Shown here one piece after another: positions 10,133 to 19,048 of a stretch of 64,000 bases of DNA. The translations under genes and the position numbers were made by a program. This DNA comes from Pseudomonas hygromyciniae (lineage in GTDB: Bacteria; Pseudomonadota; Gammaproteobacteria; Pseudomonadales; Pseudomonadaceae): positions 2,354,501 to 2,418,500 of the forward strand of contig NZ_CP070506.1 of assembly GCF_016925675.1 (NCBI RefSeq), read 5' to 3'. The notes under the pieces are model-generated. The model ran no database searches, had not been told where the DNA came from, and saw nothing but the letters and a program-made list of their open reading frames with translations. The first letter of the stretch is position 1; each line of letters starts with the position of its first letter.

Positions 10133-10902
10133 ACCATCCGTTATTACAGATCGAGAAGGTCAATAAACAGTTTGGCGGCGTGGCCGCGCTCGATGACGTG
10201 AGCTTGAGTATCGAGGCCGGGGAAATCTACGGCCTGATCGGGCCCAATGGCGCCGGCAAGACCACCTTCTTTAATGTGATGACGGGGCTGTACACCCCGG
10301 ACTCCGGGCGCTTTCAACTCGACGGCCAGGAGTACCAGCCCACGGCGGTGCACCAGGTGGCCCGCGCCGGCATCGCGCGCACGTTCCAGAACATCCGCCT
10401 GTTCAACGCCATGAGCGCCCTGGAAAACGTTATGGTCGGGCGCCATGTGCGCACCCATAACGGCGTGTGGGCGGCCTTGAGCGGGCATTCGCGCGGGCGC
10501 GAGGAAGAAGCGCAGACCCGCGCCCACGCCCACCGCCTGCTGGCCTATGTCGGCCTGGCCGGGTTTGCCCACTACCGCGCCGACAGCCTGTCCTACGGCC
10601 ACCAGCGGCGCCTGGAAATTGCCCGTGCCCTGGCCACCGAACCGCGCCTGCTGGCCCTCGACGAGCCGGCTGCCGGGATGAATGCCAGCGAGAAAGTGCA
10701 ACTGCGCAGCCTGCTGGAAAAAATCCGCGATGACGGCCATACCTTGCTGCTGATCGAACACGACGTGAAGCTGGTGATGGGCGTGTGCGACCGCATCAGC
10801 GTGCTGGACTACGGCCGCGTGATCGCCGTGGGGGCGCCTGCCGAAGTGCGCCGCCACCCGCAAGTGATCCAGGCCTATCTGGGAGCTGGCGCCCATGTCT
10901 GA
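10129..10902 (+). CDS. livG: Branched-chain amino acid-type ABC transporter ATPase LivG
   Basis: The 257-aa ATP-binding subunit shows Walker A (GPNGAGKTTFFN), the LivG-type FQNIRLF Q-loop, a variant signature segment (LSYGHQRRLEIARAL), Walker B (LLALDEPAAGMN) and the switch His (LLIEHDVKLVM). Start is TTG at 10129, overlapping the livM stop, with AGGAGGTGCACC upstream. The TTG start may lower its output slightly relative to its neighbours. Confidence 0.94.
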
Positions 10903-11611
10903 AGCGTTGTTGCAGATTGACGGCCTGAAGGTGCGCTACGGTGCGATCGAGGCGGTCAAGTCCCTGGACCTGCATATTGATGAAGGTGAACGGGTCACGC
11001 TGATCGGCGCCAATGGCGCCGGCAAAAGTTCCAGCCTCAAGGCCCTGACCGGGTTGCTGCCGGCCGCCGCGGGGCAGATCCGCTTTGCTGGCCGTTCGAT
11101 CCTCAACCTGGCGCCCCATGAGCGCCTGACCCTGGGCATCGCCATGGTGCCGGAAGGGCGTGGCATTTTTGCGCGCATGAGCGTGCTGGAAAACCTCCAG
11201 GCCGGCGCATTCCTGCGCCGCGACCCACAGCAAGTCAACCTGGAAATCCGCCAGTTGTTCGAACACTTCCCGCGCCTGGAAGAGCGCTTGCAGCAGTCGG
11301 CCGGCTTGCTCTCCGGTGGCGAGCAGCAGATGCTCGCCCTGGCTCGTGCGCTGCTGTCCAAGCCCCGCCTGCTGGTGCTCGATGAGCCGTCCATGGGCCT
11401 GGCGCCGATCATGGTCGAAAAGCTGTTCCAGGTGATCGATGATGTGTGCCGCCAGGGCATGACCCTGCTGCTGGTGGAGCAGAACGCACGCCTTGCACTG
11501 CAAGTGACTGACCGCGCCTATGTGATGGACACCGGGCGCATCAGCCTCAGCGGTGCCAGTGACCAATTGCTCGACCACCCCGAGGTGCGCAGTGCCTACC
11601 TCGGTGAATAA
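10895..11611 (+). CDS. livF: Branched-chain amino acid-type ABC transporter ATPase LivF
   Basis: The 238-aa second ATPase subunit has Walker A (GANGAGKSSSLKAL), the signature LLSGGEQQMLALARALL, Walker B (LLVLDEPSMGLAP) and EQNARLAL at the switch region, all typical of LivF. It overlaps livG by 8 bp and completes the HMGF set. An 84-bp gap with a small hairpin separates it from the binding-protein gene. Confidence 0.94.
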   Translation: MSEALLQIDGLKVRYGAIEAVKSLDLHIDEGERVTLIGANGAGKSSSLKALTGLLPAAAGQIRFAGRSILNLAPHERLTLGIAMVPEGRGIFARMSVLENLQAGAFLRRDPQQVNLEIRQLFEHFPRLEERLQQSAGLLSGGEQQMLALARALLSKPRLLVLDEPSMGLAPIMVEKLFQVIDDVCRQGMTLLLVEQNARLALQVTDRAYVMDTGRISLSGASDQLLDHPEVRSAYLGE

Positions 11612-11658
11612 CCCCATAACAAACGCCACCGGACGCCCGGCGTGTTTCGCCAACCCCA

Positions 11659-11675
11659 CAGGCCATGAGGGCCTG
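11659..11675 (+). other. Small hairpin between livF and the binding-protein gene
   Basis: CAGGCC and GGCCTG form a 6-bp stem around ATGAG. It has no T run and ends 20 bp before the livK-like start, so it looks more like an mRNA-processing or stabilising element, which could raise binding-protein levels over the permease genes, than a terminator. Confidence 0.4.
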
Positions 11676-11695
11676 ATGAGAAACAGGAAAAAACC

Positions 11696-12835
11696 ATGAA
11701 CAAGACTGCCCCCTTCAAACGCGTACTGCTGTTGAGCCTGGCCCTGAGCGGCGTGGCCCAGGCCGACCAGACGGTACTGATCGGCCTGGCCGGACCCTTG
11801 ACCGGTCCGTCGGCGCGGATCGGCAAAGACCTGGAAAACGGCGCGCAACTGGCCATTGACCAGGCCAACGCCAAGCATCCGAAAATCAACGGCGAAGCGG
11901 TGACCTACAAGCTGGTGTCCGAGGACGACCAATCCGACCCACGCACCGCCGTCACCGTCGCCCAGCGTCTGGTGGACGAAGGCGTGGTCGGCGTGGTCGG
12001 CCACTGGAACACCGGCACCAGCATCCCGGCGGCACGGGTCTACCATGACGCCGGGATCGCCCAGGTCGCGCCGGTGGCCACCGGTCACGCCTACACCCAG
12101 CAAGGTTTCGACACCAGCTTGCGGATCATGGGCCACGACGATGACGGCGGCCAGGTCGCCGGCGACTATGCACTCAAGACCCTCAAGGCGCAGCGCATCG
12201 CCGTGATCGACGACCGCACCGCGTTCGGCCAGGGCCTGGCGGATCAGTTCGTCAAATCCATCGAGGCCGGTGGCGCCAAGGTGGTTGCCCGCGAATACGT
12301 GGACGACAAGACCATCGACTTCAGCGCGGTACTGACCAACATCCGCGGGCAAAACCCCGACCTGATCTTCTTTGGCGGCGTCGACTCCCAGGCTGCACCG
12401 CTGGCCCGGCGTATCAAGCAGTTGGGGATCAAGGCGCCATTGATGGGCGCCGGCGGCTTTGTCAGCCAGACCTTCCTGCAACTGGCACAGAACGAAGGCG
12501 AGGGCGTGATCGCCCTGGAACCGGGCCTGGCCGTGGCGCAGATGCCAGGTGGCAAGGCATTTGAAGAGGCCTACAAGGCGCGCTTCAAGAGCAACATCGA
12601 GCTGCATGCACCCTTCGCCTATGACGGTGTGGGCGTGCTGATCGCCGCCATCGAGCAGGCCAACTCCACCGATCCGCAGAAGTACCTGCCGGTACTGCGT
12701 GCCATCAGCTACCCGGGTGTAACCGGGACCATTGCTTTTGATGCCCAGGGCAATCTGCAGAATCCGTCGTTCACCGTTTACCAGGTCAAGGCCAATCAAT
12801 GGCAACCGGTGAGCGTGGCCGGCGGCAAACAGTAA
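11696..12835 (+). CDS. Periplasmic LivK-type substrate-binding protein
   Basis: The 379-aa protein has a Sec signal (basic start, LLLSLALSGVAQA cleavage region) followed by a type I periplasmic-binding fold: IGLAGPLTGPSARIGKDLENGAQLAID at the N-terminus, GVVGVVGHWNTGTSIPAA in the ligand cleft and FAYDGVGVLIAAIEQANS near the C-terminus. It delivers ligand to LivHMGF. Cleft residues differ from E. coli LivK (GHWNTGTS instead of the Cys/Ser loop), consistent with a different ligand. AGGAAAAAACC precedes the ATG. Unlike most liv operons, the binding protein is last of the transport genes. Confidence 0.92.
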   Translation: MNKTAPFKRVLLLSLALSGVAQADQTVLIGLAGPLTGPSARIGKDLENGAQLAIDQANAKHPKINGEAVTYKLVSEDDQSDPRTAVTVAQRLVDEGVVGVVGHWNTGTSIPAARVYHDAGIAQVAPVATGHAYTQQGFDTSLRIMGHDDDGGQVAGDYALKTLKAQRIAVIDDRTAFGQGLADQFVKSIEAGGAKVVAREYVDDKTIDFSAVLTNIRGQNPDLIFFGGVDSQAAPLARRIKQLGIKAPLMGAGGFVSQTFLQLAQNEGEGVIALEPGLAVAQMPGGKAFEEAYKARFKSNIELHAPFAYDGVGVLIAAIEQANSTDPQKYLPVLRAISYPGVTGTIAFDAQGNLQNPSFTVYQVKANQWQPVSVAGGKQ

Positions 12836-12863
12836 CGCGCTCGATATCAAATGTTGGAGACTC

Positions 12864-12974
12864 AAATGTGGGAGCTGTCGAGCCCAGGCGAGGCTGCGAT
12901 GGGATCACTGCGGTGTATCTGCTACACCGCAGTGCCTGCATCGCAGCCTCGCAGGGCGAGACAGCTCCCACATT
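12864..12974. repeat. Long palindromic repeat, intra-operon
   Basis: An imperfect inverted repeat has outer arms AATGTGGGAGCTGTC and GACAGCTCCCACATT and, at its centre, a perfect 12-bp stem (12906-12917 with 12923-12934, loop TCTGC). It lies between the binding-protein gene and the ATC-hydrolase gene. It resembles REP elements but has its own core. It may reduce or process the message entering the hydrolase genes. Confidence 0.85.
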
Positions 12975-13021
12975 CGGATTTCCCACATTGGAGCTTCGCA
13001 GCCATTTGAATGAGGCACACC

Positions 13022-13513
13022 ATGAGCAAACTGGAAGGTGAACTGGGCATCCTGGCCCGCCGGCGCATCGAAGCCGAGATCATCAAGCCGATCTACGAAA
13101 TCCTCGTGCGCGAGCAGGGCAAGGCCTTTGCAGCAGCGGTGATTGGCGAAGCGGTGGGCAACGCCGCGATCCAGGCCGGCAAGCACTTTGCCGCCCAGGA
13201 AGAGCAGGGCGCCGACCTCAAGAGCTTCGTTGAGCTGCAAGTGCTGTGGGAAAAGGACGACGCGCTAAAAGTCGAAATCATCGCCAGCGATGCCGAGCAT
13301 TACGACTATGACGTCAAGCGTTGCCGCTATGCCGAGATGTACCACGAGATGGGCCTGGGCGAGATCGGCCACCTGTTGTCGTGCAACCGCGACGAGCTGT
13401 TTATCGTCGGCTACAACCCGAATATTGAATTGACGCGCACCCAGACCATCATGGGCGGCGCGCCAAGCTGTGACTTCCGCTACCACGCCAAGCCCCAGGA
13501 GCCGCGCTCGTGA
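13022..13513 (+). CDS. L-2-amino-thiazoline-4-carboxylate (ATC) hydrolase-family protein
   Basis: The 163-aa protein matches the ATC-hydrolase family by eye: a helical N-terminal half (LARRRIEAEIIKPIYEIL) followed by the diagnostic CRYAEMYHEMGLGEIGHLLSC then NRD and IELTRTQTIMGGAPSCDFRY. In the characterised Pseudomonas pathway this enzyme opens the thiazoline ring of L-ATC to N-carbamoyl-L-cysteine. ATG 13022 is preferred to the upstream ATG at 13010. The next gene, an N-carbamoyl amino acid hydrolase, overlaps by 4 bp, exactly the expected second step. The real substrate could be another small heterocycle, so no gene symbol is given. Confidence 0.85.
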   Translation: MSKLEGELGILARRRIEAEIIKPIYEILVREQGKAFAAAVIGEAVGNAAIQAGKHFAAQEEQGADLKSFVELQVLWEKDDALKVEIIASDAEHYDYDVKRCRYAEMYHEMGLGEIGHLLSCNRDELFIVGYNPNIELTRTQTIMGGAPSCDFRYHAKPQEPRS

Positions 13514-14745
13514 GCGCCCTGGCGCGGGTCAACGGTGAGCGCCTGTGGGACTCGCTGATGGAAATGGCGCAGATCGGCGGAACGCCCAAGGGCGGCGTGT
13601 CGCGCCTGGCCCTGACCGACGAGGACCGGCGCGGGCGTGACCTGTTCGTGGCCTGGTGCACGGCGGCCGGGTGCAGCATTCGTGTGGATGCCATGGGCAA
13701 CATCTTCGCCCGTCGCGCCGGTCGTCATGACCATCTGGCCCCGGTGCTGACCGGTTCCCACGGTGACTCGCAGCCCGCTGGCGGCAAGTTCGATGGCATC
13801 TACGGCGTGCTGGCCGGCCTGGAAGTGCTGCGCACCTTGAACGACCTGGGCATCGAGACCGACCGGCCAATCGAGGTGGTCAACTGGACCAACGAAGAAG
13901 GCTCGCGCTTTGCCCCGGCGATGATTTCCTCGGGGGTGTATGCCGGGGTATTCGACCTCGAATACGGTTTGTCCCGCGAAGACAAGGCCGGCGTGACCAT
14001 CGGCCAGGCGCTGCAACAGATCGGCTACGCCGGCCCGCACCCCGTGGGCGGCCAGGCGGTGCATGCGGCGTATGAACTGCATATCGAGCAGGGCCCGATC
14101 CTTGAAGCCCAGAACCTGACCATCGGCGTAGTCACCGGTGCCCAGGGCCAGCGTTGGTATGAAGTCGAGCTGAGCGGCCGCAGCGCCCATGCCGGCACCA
14201 CGCCGATGGATCACCGCCTGGATGCGCTGCTGGGCTTTGCCCGGGTGGTGGAGGCGGTCAACCAGATCGGCCTGGCCCAAGGCGCCGAAGGGCGGGCGAC
14301 GGTGGGCATGGCCAATATCTTCCCCAATTCGCGCAATGTGGTGCCGGGGCGGGTGTTCTTCAGTGTCGAGTTCCGCCATCCTGATGAGGCGGTGCTGGGC
14401 GTGCAGGACCGGCAACTGCACGAAGCCGTGGCGCGGATCGCCGATGGGATTGGCCTGCAGGCCAGCGTCAAACAGATCTTCCAGTACGCGCCGATTGCCT
14501 TCGACAAGGATTGCGTGGACGTGGTGCAGACCGCAGCCCAAGCGCTGGGCTATAGCCATCGGCGGATGATTTCCGGCGCAGGGCATGACGCCTGCTACCT
14601 GAACCAGGTCGCGTCGACGGCGATGATCTTTGTACCCTGTGTGGATGGCCTGAGTCATAACGAGGCCGAAGAGATCCACCCGCAGTGGTCCACGGCCGGG
14701 GCGGATGTGTTGTTGCAGGCGATTCTGGCTTCGTCGCGTGAGTGA
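13510..14745 (+). CDS. N-carbamoyl-L-amino acid hydrolase (M20 family amidohydrolase)
   Basis: This 411-aa member of the M20/allantoate amidohydrolase group has metal-binding motifs GSHGDSQPAGGKFDGIYG, WTNEEGSRFAPAM, and the dimerisation-domain motifs GRSAHAGTTPMDHR and ISGAGHDACYL. Such enzymes hydrolyse N-carbamoyl-L-amino acids or ureidoglycolate-type compounds with two divalent metals. GTG start at 13510 overlaps the ATC-hydrolase stop (GTGA), indicating coupled translation. Together they would convert ATC to cysteine plus ammonia and carbon dioxide. Allantoate or beta-ureido substrates cannot be excluded. Confidence 0.9.
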   Translation: MSALARVNGERLWDSLMEMAQIGGTPKGGVSRLALTDEDRRGRDLFVAWCTAAGCSIRVDAMGNIFARRAGRHDHLAPVLTGSHGDSQPAGGKFDGIYGVLAGLEVLRTLNDLGIETDRPIEVVNWTNEEGSRFAPAMISSGVYAGVFDLEYGLSREDKAGVTIGQALQQIGYAGPHPVGGQAVHAAYELHIEQGPILEAQNLTIGVVTGAQGQRWYEVELSGRSAHAGTTPMDHRLDALLGFARVVEAVNQIGLAQGAEGRATVGMANIFPNSRNVVPGRVFFSVEFRHPDEAVLGVQDRQLHEAVARIADGIGLQASVKQIFQYAPIAFDKDCVDVVQTAAQALGYSHRRMISGAGHDACYLNQVASTAMIFVPCVDGLSHNEAEEIHPQWSTAGADVLLQAILASSRE

Positions 14746-14802
14746 TGGATGGGAGCGTTCAGCCACCACCTCTGTAGGCTGATGCACCGCTATCGCAGCA
14801 TC

Positions 14803-15048
14803 GGTATCTACGCAACTTTCAGAACCTGACGAACTCTCCCTGTGGCGAGCGGGCTTGCCCCGCGCTGGGCTGCGAAGCAGCCCCAAAACCAGCTGCTACG
14901 GTGTATCTGATATACCGCATTCGGCTTACTAGGGCTGCTTCGCAGCCCAACGCAGAGCAAGCCCGCTCGCCACAGGGAGAGTTCGTCAGGTTCTGAAAAT
15001 TATGTAGATACCTATGGCTATCGCAGGCTTGCCCGCGATAGCGGTAGT
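14803..15048. repeat. About 210-bp long palindrome (MITE-like) with flanking REP half
   Basis: The element runs from GGTATCTACGCAACTTTCAG to its near-perfect complement ending GTAGATACC at 15012, giving imperfect arms of more than 50 bp, with an inner GGGCTGCGAAGCAGCCC palindrome. A partial REP unit (ATCGCAGGCTTGCCCGCGAT) follows to 15048, and related sequence (GCTATCGCAGCATC) precedes it, as if it sat inside a REP pair. It occupies the whole 303-bp gap between the convergent hydrolase and amidase genes; no gene is seen there. Confidence 0.85.
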
Positions 15049-16416
15049 TCAGTCACCCCCCGTGATCCGCCCAAACAGCCCGCCCATCACCTGCAACAAC
15101 CGATCATCCGCGCCAGCCGCACCTATCACTTGCAACCCCACCGGCATGCCCCTCACGTGTCCCACCGGCAGGCTGATCGAGGGTAGGCCAGTGAGGTTCC
15201 AGGCACTGGTATGGCTGAGTACGGCGGCGCGTACATCAATGTCCTGTTCGCCAACCCGCACCTGGCGCGCATTCACCGCTGTGGCGGTAATCGGCACAGT
15301 GGGTGAAACCAGCAAGTCATAGTCTTCGAACAAGCGCGCCATCGCTGCTTTGTACTGCGCCTGGCTGGCCTGTGCGCGCATGTATTGCCAGCCTCTGACC
15401 TCGCCCGACACCTCAAGGCGCTCGCGTACTTCCTGGTCAAATTTGTGCGGCGCATCGCGCATGCGTTCGGCATGTACCGCAAAAGCCTCGGCACGTTGCA
15501 AGGTCTGCAAGGTGTCCTTCATTCCAGCCGCCATTGTTTGCAGCGCGTCAGTTTCCTGCAGTGCGTCGCCAAACAGTTGCTGCGCCGCCCGGTAGACCTG
15601 CTGATACAGCTCGGCATCCACCGGGCCGAAGCTGTCGCAGGTGATCCAGCCTACGCGCAACGCTTGCGGCGTGGCCGCAGGCAAGCACGCGCGTCCTGCC
15701 AGTACTTCGAACAACAGGCGTGCATCTTCAACGTGGTTGGCGATGGGGCCGACGTGGTCGAGGCTGGACGCGAGCGGGAACACCCCGTCCAGCGGCACGC
15801 TGGCAAACGAGGGCTTGAAGCCGACCGTGCCGCACAAGGCCGCCGGAATTCGGATCGAGCCGCCGGTGTCGGTGCCCAGTGCCAGCGGCACCATGCCGCT
15901 GGCCACCGCCGCCGCGCTGCCGGCGCTGGAGCCACCGGTGATGCAGCGCGCATCCCACGGGTTGCGCGTCGCGCCTTGCAGCGAGCGGTCGCCAGTTGGG
16001 CCGTAGGCGAATTCATGGGTCAAGGTCTTGCCGATAATCACCGCCCCGGCCTCGCGTACGCGTTGCACGCACAACGCATCGTGGCTGGGTTTGAAGCGGT
16101 CGAAATGCGCTGAACCGTAGGTGGTGATGTAGTCAGACGTGTCGATGTTGTCTTTGACCGCTATCGGCATGCCCTGCAGCGGGCCCAGGTCCACGCCTTG
16201 GGCAAACAGCGCGTCGACCTTGCGGGCCTGGGCCAGTGCCACGGCGGCATCGACGTGAACGAACGCATTCAACGCCGGGTTCAAGCGCTCGATGCTGTCC
16301 AGCGCGGCCTGCGTCAACTCGACACTGGTCAGGCTGCCGGCACGCAGGCGCGCGGCCAGCGTGATGATCGATTGACCAAAAAAGTATCCAGCGTGGGTAG
16401 GCTTCACCAGGCTCAT
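15049..16416 (-). CDS. Amidase-signature family amidohydrolase
   Basis: The 455-aa protein has the amidase-signature triad in view: Lys in PIAVKDNIDTSDY, the cis-Ser in CITGGSSAGSAAAVASG and the nucleophile Ser in LGTDTGGSIRIPAALCG. It hydrolyses an unknown amide to acid and ammonia. ATG 16416 is preceded by GGAG at 8 nt; the upstream extension lacks one. It is 13 bp downstream of the MFS transporter gene, so uptake and hydrolysis of an amide-containing compound under the LacI regulator is the simplest reading. Confidence 0.92.
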   Translation of the reverse strand: MSLVKPTHAGYFFGQSIITLAARLRAGSLTSVELTQAALDSIERLNPALNAFVHVDAAVALAQARKVDALFAQGVDLGPLQGMPIAVKDNIDTSDYITTYGSAHFDRFKPSHDALCVQRVREAGAVIIGKTLTHEFAYGPTGDRSLQGATRNPWDARCITGGSSAGSAAAVASGMVPLALGTDTGGSIRIPAALCGTVGFKPSFASVPLDGVFPLASSLDHVGPIANHVEDARLLFEVLAGRACLPAATPQALRVGWITCDSFGPVDAELYQQVYRAAQQLFGDALQETDALQTMAAGMKDTLQTLQRAEAFAVHAERMRDAPHKFDQEVRERLEVSGEVRGWQYMRAQASQAQYKAAMARLFEDYDLLVSPTVPITATAVNARQVRVGEQDIDVRAAVLSHTSAWNLTGLPSISLPVGHVRGMPVGLQVIGAAGADDRLLQVMGGLFGRITGGD

Positions 16417-16429
16417 AAATACAACTCCA

Positions 16430-17761
16430 TCAAACAGCAGCAGGTTGAGAGGACGGGGCAACCTGACGCCCGCCCGGGCGCACCATCAGCATTGCGCTCA
16501 TGCCCAGCGCCGTGGCCACGGCGGCAGCCACGAACATCGATGAATAGCCGTAACGCACGGTCAGGTAGCCGGTCAGCATGGGGGCGATAAACGAAGCGGT
16601 GTTGGCGATAAAGTGCGTCATGCCGCTGTAGGCACCCACCCGATTGGACGGCGCAGTGTCGATGACCACGGCCCAATAGACGGAGTTGGGCAGGGCATTG
16701 AGCGCGTTGGCCAAGGTCATCAGGGCAATCACACCCCATACAGTCTGGGCCTGGGAAACCATGATGAAACACAAGGTTGTCAGCAGCAGGCAGGTCGCGG
16801 CCAGCCAGCTGCGGGCGACTTTCAGGTTGCCGGTGCGACGCAGCAGCAAGTCCGAAATCTTGCCGCCCAGCAGCACGGTGAAGCAGGCGCCGGTCCACGG
16901 GATCATGCCCATGTACCACAGCGACGACAGGTTGTAGTGGAACTCGTCCTGCAGGTATTTGGGGGTCCAGGTCAGCAGCAGGAAGGTCACGTACACAAAC
17001 GAGAAGTAACCGACGGCGTTGAACAGCAGGTCCTTGTTCTTGAAGAAGTGCCAGATCGGCGCAACGCTGGTGGTGGGCGTCGACGCATTGGCGGCCTCGG
17101 CGCGCTCTTTGCGCAGGAAGTCGAGTTCGGCCTTGGATACGCGCGGGTTTTCATCCGGCGTGTTGGTGAAGCGCGTCATGAAAAACACCAGCAGCGCCAG
17201 GCTGACCACGCCCAACACCACGAACATGCTGCGCCAGCTGCCGGTCAGGGTTTGCAAGCCTACAGCCACGGGCGCGGTGAGCAGTGCGCCCAATGGGGTG
17301 CTCAAGAGGCCGACCGCAACCACAAAGCCGCGCTCCTTGGGCGTGGCCCAGTTGGCCACGCTCTTGTTGATCACCGAGTAGGCCGGACCCTCGGCAAAGC
17401 CGAACAGCACGCGGATCGTGGCGAAACCGGCCATGGCCGAGCCGCCGAGAAACGCCAGCCCGAAGTCGCCGGCAAATGCCGTGGCGATTTCGAAGATCGA
17501 CCAGGTGCCACCGGCGATCAGCCAGATGCGCTTGGCTCCAAAGCGGTCGGCCAGAATGCCGCCGACCAAGGCCCCAAGGATGTAGCCGTAGCCGAAGTAG
17601 CCCAGGACATTGCCCCAGTCGGCTTTGTCGAAACCATACTCGGGAAGGATGCTCGCCGACGCATAGGCAATCGCGCCACGGTCGATGTAGTTGAGCAAGG
17701 CCATAAGCATGATCAGGAAGAAAATCTGGTAGCGGAAAGACGGGATAGCGGGGCTGTTCAT
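16430..17761 (-). CDS. MFS transporter, anion:cation symporter type
   Basis: The 443-aa protein has 12 predicted membrane segments and the MFS loop motif GGILADRFGAKRIW. The N-terminus YQIFFLIMLMALLNYIDRGA is characteristic of the ACS group (glucarate, galactonate, phthalate and similar organic anions). ATG 17761 gives the conventional start. The promoter region carries two LacI-type operators (17834-17847 and 17880-17893). It is the first gene of a two-gene operon with the amidase. Substrate unknown. Confidence 0.92.
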   Translation of the reverse strand: MNSPAIPSFRYQIFFLIMLMALLNYIDRGAIAYASASILPEYGFDKADWGNVLGYFGYGYILGALVGGILADRFGAKRIWLIAGGTWSIFEIATAFAGDFGLAFLGGSAMAGFATIRVLFGFAEGPAYSVINKSVANWATPKERGFVVAVGLLSTPLGALLTAPVAVGLQTLTGSWRSMFVVLGVVSLALLVFFMTRFTNTPDENPRVSKAELDFLRKERAEAANASTPTTSVAPIWHFFKNKDLLFNAVGYFSFVYVTFLLLTWTPKYLQDEFHYNLSSLWYMGMIPWTGACFTVLLGGKISDLLLRRTGNLKVARSWLAATCLLLTTLCFIMVSQAQTVWGVIALMTLANALNALPNSVYWAVVIDTAPSNRVGAYSGMTHFIANTASFIAPMLTGYLTVRYGYSSMFVAAAVATALGMSAMLMVRPGGRQVAPSSQPAAV

Positions 17762-17833
17762 AGGGATCTGACTCTTCAAAATGATGGCAGAAGTCAAAAA
17801 GTCGGCCGCGTCCGGCGTATTTTTATTGGTTTG

Positions 17834-17847
17834 CCCAAACGTTTGGG
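17834..17847. promoter_or_regulatory. LacI-family operator 1
   Basis: CCCAAACGTTTGGG is a perfect 14-bp palindrome with the central CG typical of LacI/GalR operators. It lies 73 bp upstream of the MFS start and 129 bp upstream of the LacI-type gene. Confidence 0.8.
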
Positions 17848-17879
17848 TTGGCGAAATGTAAGGCCGTGAAAAATTTTAG

Positions 17880-17893
17880 TCAAACGTTTGGGT
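17880..17893. promoter_or_regulatory. LacI-family operator 2
   Basis: TCAAACGTTTGGGT repeats the core of operator 1 (CAAACGTTTG perfect), 46 bp away centre to centre. Two copies in one divergent region suggest cooperative or looping repression of both the MFS/amidase operon and the regulator gene. Confidence 0.8.
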
Positions 17894-17975
17894 AAAGATT
17901 TATCTGCGGCTACGCCACGCCCGTTCGGGTAGAATCTGCGCGCTCAATAAACAGACAGTTGGAAGCCCTTAAGAC

Positions 17976-19004
17976 ATGTCGAGCCAATCTCGCCCAGCCA
18001 CCTTGAAGTCCATGGCGACCGCACTTGGCGTGCATGTTTCCACGGTGTCCCGGGTACTCAATGGCGACCCGGCCGGGGTCGAGCGAGCGGCGTCTGCCGA
18101 AGTGGTGGCGCGTATCCGGGAGTTGGCAAAAGAGCTGGATTATCGGCCGAACACGCAGGCATCTAGCCTGAAACTGCGCAAAAGCCAGGAAATCTGTGTG
18201 CTGATGCCGCGCCTCACCGACCTGGTGATGGCGACCATTTACGACAGCATCGACAGTGCGGCCGAACAGGCCGGCTACCTGACCTTCGTTTCCAATACCG
18301 ACGACCAGCAACCCCGCCAGATGGCCCGTGCCGAACATGCCTTGCGCCGCTCGGTGGCCGGGCTGATCGTCGGCGACTCACATGTCGGCGAAAGCCAGCC
18401 ACTGTTGGAACTGCTGGCGCGCAAGCACATTCCCTACGTACTGGTCAGTCGCCAGATTGCCGGGCATCTGGCGGCGTGCAGCGACGATGAACGTGGCGGC
18501 TGGTTGGCGGCCGAGCACTTGTACCAGTTGGGCTGTCGCGATGTGGCCATTCTGGCGGGCGAACGGCATGCCTCCACCGGGGCTGATCGCACGCGCGGGT
18601 TTACCCGTTATTACCGGGAGCAAGGCATTACGCTGCGCCCGGAATGGACGCTCAATGGTCCTTTTGACAGCCTTACCGGGCACCGCCAGGGCGAGTACCT
18701 GTTGGGGCTCAACCCACGGCCCCAGGCGTTTTTCGCGGTCAATGACTTCCTGGCCATCGGTTTGATGGGGGCCGCCCGTGACAAGGGCCTGATGCCGGGC
18801 AAGGACATTGCCGTGGTGGGCTTCAACGACATACCACTGGCCAATGAACTGATGGTGCCCCTGACCAGCGTGCGCCTGCCCCTGGCAGACATGGGCAGGC
18901 ATGCGGTGGAGCTGCTGCTCAAGCGCATCGAGGGCGAGGCGTGCGAGTCGATCATGGTGGCGCCGCAGTTGCAGGTGCGGGCGAGCTCGTCTTTGTTGCG
19001 CTGA
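17976..19004 (+). CDS. LacI-family transcriptional regulator
   Basis: The 342-aa repressor has the N-terminal LacI DNA-binding domain (LKSMATALGVHVSTVSRVLNG, hinge helix ELDYRPNTQASSLK) and a periplasmic-binding-like ligand domain ending in the usual IAVVGFNDIPLANELMVPLTSVR. It is divergent from the MFS/amidase operon with two matching palindromic operators in between, so it very likely controls that operon and itself. The inducer should be the transported compound or its derivative. Confidence 0.95.
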   Translation: MSSQSRPATLKSMATALGVHVSTVSRVLNGDPAGVERAASAEVVARIRELAKELDYRPNTQASSLKLRKSQEICVLMPRLTDLVMATIYDSIDSAAEQAGYLTFVSNTDDQQPRQMARAEHALRRSVAGLIVGDSHVGESQPLLELLARKHIPYVLVSRQIAGHLAACSDDERGGWLAAEHLYQLGCRDVAILAGERHASTGADRTRGFTRYYREQGITLRPEWTLNGPFDSLTGHRQGEYLLGLNPRPQAFFAVNDFLAIGLMGAARDKGLMPGKDIAVVGFNDIPLANELMVPLTSVRLPLADMGRHAVELLLKRIEGEACESIMVAPQLQVRASSSLLR

Positions 19005-19048
19005 AGCCACTACCTCTTCGACATAGCGCTGTCGCGCAGCAAACTGGC

